This document shows, in pieces, positions 39,087 to 44,315 of a stretch of 44,315 nucleotides of DNA. How positions within the stretch are numbered: position 1 is the stretch's first letter; each line of letters starts with the position of its first letter. This DNA comes from Pseudomonadota bacterium (GTDB lineage: Bacteria > Pseudomonadota > Alphaproteobacteria > Azospirillales > Azospirillaceae): assembly GCA_023416455.1 (NCBI GenBank), contig JAEZHQ010000239.1:1-44315 (forward strand), read 5' to 3'. The position numbers and the translations under genes were made by a program. Below the pieces are notes generated by a model. The model did no database searches and was not told where the DNA came from. It worked only from the letters and a program-made list of their open reading frames with translations.

Positions 39087-42000
39087 GCCTCGCCTCCCTC
39101 GCCGCCGGCGGACCATTCCTGGACGCGGGCCAGATGGGCGTAGTCGGTGTAGCGCGGGGCCATGGCCGGGCGCGGGCAGGAGGGGTAGGGGGTGGCCGGG
39201 TCGTCGAAGTGGCGGACCAGCGCCTCCAGCCCGGCGCGGGCGTCGGCGGCCAGCGCCGCCGGGTCGCCGCGGACCGGCTTCTCCTCGCCGGGCGGGTCGC
39301 CGCCCGACAGGCGCCAGAAGGCCAGCTCGGCGACGCTGCCGGCCGGGATGCCGGCGAAGCCGCCGGCTTCGGCGATGGCGGCCTCCAGCGGAAGCTGCGG
39401 GGCGAAGCCCAGCTCGATCTCGCGCTGCGGGGGCGGGGTGCCGGTCTTGTAGTCGATCAGCACGAGCCCGCCGGCGCCGGCGTCGATGCGGTCGGCCTTG
39501 GCGGTCAGGCGGAAGGGGCCGGCGGGGCCGGTCAGGTCGAGGGCGCCGGCGACCTCCGTGGCCAGCGGCCGCAGGGCCGGGCGGCGGTCGCGCTCCAGCG
39601 CGACGAACCAGGCGGCGATGCGCTCGAAGCGCGGCCACCAGAAGGCCCAGACGTCGGGGTGGCTGCGCAGCAGCGGGCCGAAGGCGTCGCGGCCGAGCGC
39701 CAGCAGGCGGGGCAGCGCGTCGGGCGGCAGCCCGTCGGGATGCTCGCGCACGAAGGCGTCGAGCGCGGCGTGGATGACCTGGCCGCGGTCGGCGGCGCCG
39801 GGATCGGCGGCGATGGGGTCGAGCCGGGACAGTTTCAGCACATGGCGGGCGTAGACCGCGTAGGGGTCGCGCATCCAGGTCTCGACCTGGGTGACCGACA
39901 GGGTGCGCGGGCGGGCGGTGACCGGGGGGCGCGGCTCCGGCGGGGCGGCCGGGCGCACGGCGTCCGGCTCGTCCAGGCCGCGCGCCCAGGCCAGCCAGGG
40001 CTCCCCGGCGCGGTCGATGCGGCCGTCGAGCCCCAGCGCGCGCAGCACCGTCTCAAGACGCAGCAGCCAGCGCGACGGCACGGTCGGCGTGCCCTCCACG
40101 CGCTCGGCCCGGGTCAGCACCACCTCCGGCGCGCCGCAGGCGTGGGTGAAGTCATGGGCCGACAGGCCGACCATCCGCTCCGGGCTGGGCAGGCCGAAGT
40201 CGCGGCGCATCGGGCGCGACATCCAGGGATCGGCCGCCGCGTCGGGCGGCCAGGTCCCCTCGTTCAGCCCGCCCAGGATCATGCGGTCGAAATGCTGGAG
40301 GCGCGCCTCCATGGGGCCGAGGATCGACAGGCGGGGGTGGCGTCCGAAGCGCGGGCGGACCGCCCGCATGGCCATCAGCGCGTCGAGCAGGGCCGGATAG
40401 TCGCTCCCCGGGACGGCGGGGAAGCCGCCGGCGGCCTCCATCAGCTCGTGGACGAAGCGGGCGGCCTCCTCGCCGTCGTCGTGGCGCCACAGCCGGTCGG
40501 CTCCGGGTGTGCCGGCCCCGGCGGCGAGCCCTTCGGCGAAGGCGACGTGCGCCCGCAGGAGGTCGCCGAGCGGGGCCTCGCCGGCCAGCGCCTCCACGAA
40601 GGGGGCGGCGAGGCGGGCGAGCCCCTCCAGCCAGCCGGTCAGGATCGCCTTCTGCTCGGCGTGCTCGAAGCGGCCGGCGGCCTCCAGCGCGGCGAGCAGG
40701 CCGTCGAAGCCCTCGGCCGGGCGGGGGCCGCGCAGGACCGTGCGTTCCAGCGCGCGGGCGGCGTGGCGGAAGTCGGACGGGTCGCGCCCGCCCGCCGCCA
40801 GCGGATGCTTGGCCAGCGCCAGCAGGGCGAGCGGGTGGACCCGGCTCGCCGCCAGCTCCGCGGTCAGCCGCAGGTAGGTGCCGGCGGCGGTGTGCACGAG
40901 CGGACGGCCGGCCGAATCGTCGACCGCGATGCCCCAGCGCGACAGCGCCATGGCGACCCGGCGGGCGAGGTTGCGGTCGGGGGTGACCAGCGCCGCAGTC
41001 TTCTCCGGCTCCTCCAGGACCTCGCGCATCAGCAGGGCGATGGCCGACGCCTCCTCCTCCGCGGTCGGGGCGTCGATGCGGGTGAGGCCGGCCAGCGCGC
41101 CCTCGTCAAGGCCGCCCAGCTCCCGCCAGCCCTCGGTGGTGGCCGCCGGCCGCATCGCCTCGGCGATCAGCCGGGCGCGCGCCGCGCGCGGCTCCCCGGC
41201 ATCGTTCCAGGACCGGACCGAATCGCGCGCGACTCCCAGCTGGTCGAGCAGGTGGGCGAGCCCGTGCTGGGGGTGGGCCTCGTCGCCGTGGATGGCGTCC
41301 CAGGTGGCGGGATCGGACTCCTGGTCCAGTCCGGGCAGCACGACCGCGCCCTGCGGCAGGTCGGCGACCACGGCCAGCAGGTCGGCCGCCGCCGGGATGG
41401 AGCCGGTGACGCCGGCGGCGATGACCGGGCCGGCGGGCGGGTCGGCGCGCCACAGGCGGGCCTGGGCCTCCAGAACCAGGTTGCGGCGCTGCGCCGGGTC
41501 GGTCTGCCCGCGCTCGGCCAGGATGGCGGGCCAGTGCTCGGTGACGATCCGCAGGAACTCCAGCGTCACCTGCCAGTGCCGGGCGTAGTCCTCCGGCACC
41601 AGCGCGGCCAGCCTCTCGAAGCGGACACCTTCCGTCCACACCGCGTCGATCAGCCGGCCGAGGTCGGCGCCGAGCCGCACCGCCTGGGCGGTGGTCGCCG
41701 ACACCCCCGTGGCGGACAGGATCAGCCGGGCCAGCAGAAGCTGGCGGGTCAGCCCGCTGACCGCGTCGGGCAGGTCGAGGGAGGCGCCCGGCAGCTCCTC
41801 GGCGGTCAGGGCCAGCGCGTCGGCGTCCAGCTCGCCGAGCGGGCTCATGCGCGGCAGCAGCATGGGCCGGCCGCCGGAGCGGCGCAGGAAGGCGTCCCGC
41901 AGGCTGCGGCAGGACCGCCGGGTGGGCAGCAGGACGGTCATCCCGGCCAGCGCCAGGGGGTCGCCGCCGGCGCGCTCGACGAGGCCCGCCGCCAGCCGGT

Positions 42001-42112
42001 CGACGAAGGAGACGCCGGACGGGATGGTGAACACGCGCGCGTCGCGGCCGGCGGCGCGGCTCCCGGCCGCGCGCTCCTCCACCGCCAGCCCGTTCGGCGG
42101 GAGCCCGCTCAT
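39083..42112 (-). CDS. addB: Double-strand break repair protein AddB
   Basis: A 1009-residue partner of AddA, of the alphaproteobacterial type. It has an N-terminal inactivated helicase part (TVLLPTRRSCRSLRDAFLRR), RLQHFDRMILGGLNEGTWPPDAAADPWMSRPMR typical of AddB, LSVTQVETWMRDPYAVYARHVLKL, and a C-terminal nuclease motif AGGLVLIDYKTGTPPP. The four-cysteine iron-sulphur cluster of Bacillus AddB is not evident. Start at 42112 is 11 bases after the murU stop. Very long opposite-strand open frames over this gene are composition artefacts. Confidence 0.94.
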   Translation of the reverse strand: MSGLPPNGLAVEERAAGSRAAGRDARVFTIPSGVSFVDRLAAGLVERAGGDPLALAGMTVLLPTRRSCRSLRDAFLRRSGGRPMLLPRMSPLGELDADALALTAEELPGASLDLPDAVSGLTRQLLLARLILSATGVSATTAQAVRLGADLGRLIDAVWTEGVRFERLAALVPEDYARHWQVTLEFLRIVTEHWPAILAERGQTDPAQRRNLVLEAQARLWRADPPAGPVIAAGVTGSIPAAADLLAVVADLPQGAVVLPGLDQESDPATWDAIHGDEAHPQHGLAHLLDQLGVARDSVRSWNDAGEPRAARARLIAEAMRPAATTEGWRELGGLDEGALAGLTRIDAPTAEEEASAIALLMREVLEEPEKTAALVTPDRNLARRVAMALSRWGIAVDDSAGRPLVHTAAGTYLRLTAELAASRVHPLALLALAKHPLAAGGRDPSDFRHAARALERTVLRGPRPAEGFDGLLAALEAAGRFEHAEQKAILTGWLEGLARLAAPFVEALAGEAPLGDLLRAHVAFAEGLAAGAGTPGADRLWRHDDGEEAARFVHELMEAAGGFPAVPGSDYPALLDALMAMRAVRPRFGRHPRLSILGPMEARLQHFDRMILGGLNEGTWPPDAAADPWMSRPMRRDFGLPSPERMVGLSAHDFTHACGAPEVVLTRAERVEGTPTVPSRWLLRLETVLRALGLDGRIDRAGEPWLAWARGLDEPDAVRPAAPPEPRPPVTARPRTLSVTQVETWMRDPYAVYARHVLKLSRLDPIAADPGAADRGQVIHAALDAFVREHPDGLPPDALPRLLALGRDAFGPLLRSHPDVWAFWWPRFERIAAWFVALERDRRPALRPLATEVAGALDLTGPAGPFRLTAKADRIDAGAGGLVLIDYKTGTPPPQREIELGFAPQLPLEAAIAEAGGFAGIPAGSVAELAFWRLSGGDPPGEEKPVRGDPAALAADARAGLEALVRHFDDPATPYPSCPRPAMAPRYTDYAHLARVQEWSAGGEGGEA

Positions 42113-42123
42113 GGCCCGCGCGC

Positions 42124-42891
42124 TCAGGTCGTGACCACGGACATGTCGCTCCTGGCCAGGAGCGCCTCGGACTCGCGCAGCGCCTCGGGCGTGCCGAGGT
42201 GGAACCACAGCCCGTCGTGGGCGAGGCCGTGGAGGCGTCCGGCCTCCTGGGCGCGGTCCCACAGGCGGTTGGTGGAGACGGGACCGTCCGGCAGGTCGCG
42301 GAACAGCGCCGGCTTGACGATCTGGACCCCGGCGAAGACGAAGGGGGCGATCTCCGTCTCGGCGCGTCGGGCCAACCGGCCCAGCGGGTCCATGTGGTAG
42401 TCGCCGCGCCCCTCGTAGCCCACCGCCTTGGTCGTCGCCATCACCAGGAGGAGCGCGTCCATCGTCTCCGGGTCCCAGTGGTGGGCGAGGCGGCGCAGGG
42501 CCGGCGACGGCCCGTCGAGCCACAGGATGTCGGCGTTGACCACGAAGACCGGATCCGTCCCCAGCAGGGGCAGCGCCTTCCGGACGCCGCCGCCGGTCTC
42601 CAGCAGCCGCTCCTCCGGCGACAGGGTGATGGCCGGCCGGGCGCGGGACTTCAGGTGCGCGGCGATCATCTCGCCCTTGTAATGGGTGTTCACCACCGCG
42701 GATTCGACACCGGCCTCGGCCAGCCGGTCCAGCGCGTGGTCGAGCATCGGCTTGCCCAGGATGGGGATCAGCGGCTTCGGCCGCTCCAGGGTCAGCGGGC
42801 GCATGCGCAGGCCGAGGCCGGCGGCCAGCACCATCGCCGCCTTCGGCGTGGTTCCGGCTGTGGCCTGGGGCAGGGGGGCGGCAGGGGGCAT
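42124..42891 (-). CDS. murU: N-acetylmuramate alpha-1-phosphate uridylyltransferase MurU
   Basis: A 255-residue nucleotidyltransferase: MVLAAGLGLRMRPLTLERPKPLIPILGKPML (20-50) is the sugar-phosphate nucleotidyltransferase signature, with FVVNADILWLDG for the metal-binding Asp and WFHLGTPEAL at the end. Directly downstream of amgK, it makes UDP-MurNAc from MurNAc-1-P, bypassing de novo (fosfomycin-sensitive) synthesis, as known in Pseudomonas. ATG at 42891 lies two bases after the amgK stop; a TTG at 42897 is possible. Confidence 0.92.
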   Translation of the reverse strand: MPPAAPLPQATAGTTPKAAMVLAAGLGLRMRPLTLERPKPLIPILGKPMLDHALDRLAEAGVESAVVNTHYKGEMIAAHLKSRARPAITLSPEERLLETGGGVRKALPLLGTDPVFVVNADILWLDGPSPALRRLAHHWDPETMDALLLVMATTKAVGYEGRGDYHMDPLGRLARRAETEIAPFVFAGVQIVKPALFRDLPDGPVSTNRLWDRAQEAGRLHGLAHDGLWFHLGTPEALRESEALLARSDMSVVTT

Positions 42892-42893
42892 AG

Positions 42894-43910
42894 TCAATCC
42901 GGCTCCGGAACGATAAAGTCAGCGCGGGTTCCCGGCGGCAGGTGGCGGGCGAACCAGGCGGCCACCGGGGCCAGCTCGGGCTGGGCGAGCCGGCCCTCCA
43001 GGAGGCGCCAGACGCGCGGCAGGTGGCGAAGATAGTCGCGGCGGCCCTGCTGGACGGCCAGCCGCAGGAAGACGGCGAGGATGCGGGCGTGGCGGACCGC
43101 CCCCAGGACGGCGCAGGAGCGCCGGAAGGCGGCGGCGTCGAGATCGGGGAAGGCGGCCAGGTAGCGGTCCACCATGGCCTCGGCCAGGGCGGCGGGCACG
43201 TCGCGCCGGGCGTCCTCCAGCAGCGACACCAGGTCGTAGGCGACCGGGCCGAACCCGGCGCTCTGGAAATCGATGAGGCCGGCGGCGCGCAGGCCGGGGC
43301 GCGGCAGCCGCATCACGTTGTCCAGGTGATAGTCGCGCAGCAGCAGCGAGCGCTTCCCGGCGCAGGCCGCGGGAAGGACCGCGGCCCAGGCCGTTTCGAA
43401 ATCGCAAAGATCCTCGTCTGATAATGGCTTCCCCGTGGCGGCCGGGACGTAGAGCTGGGCCAGCAGGGCGGCCTGCCCGGCGAACAGCGCGGCGTCGTAG
43501 ACGGGCAGGCCGAGCCGCCCGGCCTCGGCCTCGGGGAAGCGGCGGTGCAGCGCGATCAGAACGTCGGTCGCCAGCTCGTAGAGGGGACGCGGGTCAGCCC
43601 CGGCGTCGAGCAGGCGCGACAGGGTGTCGTCGCCGAAATCCTCCTGGAGGGCGAGCCCGGCCGCGACGTCGGCGGCCCGCACCGCGGGCACGGAGAAGCC
43701 CAGCCGGTGCAGGGTGTCGCCGATGGCGATGAAGGGCACGAGATCCTCGGCCGGGGCCGGGGTGTCGACCAGGATCAGGGTGCCGCCGTCGGGGGTGGCC
43801 AGCCGCTCGTAGCGGCGCGCCGAGGCGTCGCCGGCGAGTTGCCGCCGCGGGGCGCCGGCCAGCCCGTTCCGGGCAAGGAAGGCGGCGACGGTGCGCGCGC
43901 GGTCGCTCAT
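42894..43910 (-). CDS. amgK: Anomeric MurNAc/GlcNAc kinase AmgK
   Basis: A 338-residue aminoglycoside-phosphotransferase-fold kinase: AGDASARRYERL (26-37) near the N-terminus, catalytic loop LLRDYHLDNVM (190-200), and the metal-binding IDFQSAGFGPVAYDLVSL (213 onward). It phosphorylates C1 of MurNAc or GlcNAc released by wall turnover, feeding MurU. GAGG lies eight bases before ATG 43910; a longer form from 43928 would overlap tsaE. Confidence 0.92.
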   Translation of the reverse strand: MSDRARTVAAFLARNGLAGAPRRQLAGDASARRYERLATPDGGTLILVDTPAPAEDLVPFIAIGDTLHRLGFSVPAVRAADVAAGLALQEDFGDDTLSRLLDAGADPRPLYELATDVLIALHRRFPEAEAGRLGLPVYDAALFAGQAALLAQLYVPAATGKPLSDEDLCDFETAWAAVLPAACAGKRSLLLRDYHLDNVMRLPRPGLRAAGLIDFQSAGFGPVAYDLVSLLEDARRDVPAALAEAMVDRYLAAFPDLDAAAFRRSCAVLGAVRHARILAVFLRLAVQQGRRDYLRHLPRVWRLLEGRLAQPELAPVAAWFARHLPPGTRADFIVPEPD

Positions 43911-43920
43911 CGCTGCGGCC

Positions 43921-44315
43921 TCATGCATCCGCTCCGTCCGGGGGGCCGGCATTCCCCAGACCGGCATCCCCGAGGCCGGCATCCCCGAGATCGAGGCCGG
44001 CGAGGCGGCCCGCCCAGGCGCCGTGGCCGGTCAGCGCCGCCCGGCGCGCGGCCGGGCCGGCGAAGGCCAGCTCCAGCTCCAGCCGGTCGGCGGGCAGCAG
44101 CGGCCCCAGCCGGTCCGGCCATTCCACCAGCAGAACGGCCTCGGCGCACGCCTCGTCCCAGCCCAGCTCGGTCACCTCGTCGGGGCCGGACAGCCGGTAG
44201 AGGTCGAAATGCCAGAGCGGGCCGATGGCGGTGTCGTAGGTCTGCACCAGCGTGAAGGTGGGGGAGGGCACCTCGGCGTCCTCCTCCGTCACCGCGCGGA
44301 TCAGGGCGCGGGACA
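43921..44315 (-). CDS. tsaE: tRNA threonylcarbamoyladenosine biosynthesis ATPase TsaE (5' end outside window)
   Basis: The C-terminal 131 codons of TsaE: EVPSPTFTLVQTY, LWHFDLYRL, ELGWDEACAEAVLLVEWPDRLG and LELELAF are its conserved motifs. The Walker A part lies beyond the window edge. TsaE drives the TsaBDE complex that makes t6A in tRNAs reading ANN codons. The C-terminus is extended by three 15-bp repeats (43946-43990, encoding GDAGL-type units). It leads the amgK-murU-addB-addA cluster. Confidence 0.92.
   Translation of the reverse strand, partial: SRALIRAVTEEDAEVPSPTFTLVQTYDTAIGPLWHFDLYRLSGPDEVTELGWDEACAEAVLLVEWPDRLGPLLPADRLELELAFAGPAARRAALTGHGAWAGRLAGLDLGDAGLGDAGLGNAGPPDGADA

Noticed and set aside
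39134..42400. 1088-codon plus-strand open frame over addB
   Set aside because: Same artefact: low-complexity product antisense to conserved AddB motifs.

Overview
The window is high-GC bacterial DNA. Its gene content and order point to an alphaproteobacterium, most likely a Rhodospirillales/Azospirillum-type organism. Support comes from a complete system I cytochrome c maturation operon (ccmABCDEFGHI), alphaproteobacterial-type AddAB instead of RecBCD, a tsaE-amgK-murU-addB-addA-trxA neighbourhood, and an octopine/histidine-type amino-acid ABC transporter. The genus is an inference from synteny; there is no rRNA in the window.

Layout. (1) 1-6445, minus strand: ccmA, B, C, D, E, F, G, H and the first part of ccmI, mostly with 4-bp overlaps, which exports haem and attaches it to apocytochromes c. 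(2) 6446-6859: a non-coding stretch with a ccmA promoter, two hairpins and four tandem 27/28-bp hairpin-forming repeats, leading into an AspT/YidE-type permease (6860-8539). (3) 8659-11913: an ATPase, binding protein and two permeases of a polar/basic amino-acid ABC importer. (4) 11957-23293: an accessory region. It has a pRiA4b ORF-3-domain protein, a relict copy of a later island's left end, a GSU2403-type nucleotidyltransferase-fold gene under a dyad-bearing promoter, and then a restriction island. The island holds hsdM, a short RhuM-like ORF carrying two look-alike hairpins, hsdS, hsdR, a YgjP-type metallopeptidase and mrr. It is bounded by 80-bp direct repeats that include the 3' end of tRNA-Ala(CGC), and no integrase is visible.

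(5) 23494-30134: housekeeping and small enzymes: yggT, a DUF167 gene, folD, a CorA-family transporter, modD, a DUF4143-type ATPase, a pterin carbinolamine dehydratase, a minimal zinc peptidase and a methyltransferase. (6) 30110-34946: a uracil-DNA glycosylase-family protein, a YjdM-type zinc-ribbon protein, a ribbon-helix-helix protein, a CobB sirtuin, a cytoplasmic cNMP-binding histidine kinase and a GcvA-like LysR regulator. (7) 35023-44315, minus strand: tsaE (cut by the window edge), amgK, murU, addB and addA as a tightly packed unit, followed by trxA with its own terminator. AmgK and MurU form the cell-wall sugar recycling route; AddA and AddB form the double-strand-break helicase-nuclease.

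The most unusual material lies between 11.9 and 23.3 kb. There appear to be two nested or tandem insertions that share a left end and a tRNA-derived attachment repeat. The restriction operon has two adjacent 39-nt units whose 10-bp stems differ in sequence but keep pairing. The four-fold hairpin array in front of the AspT-like gene is the other structure that ordinary annotation would miss.
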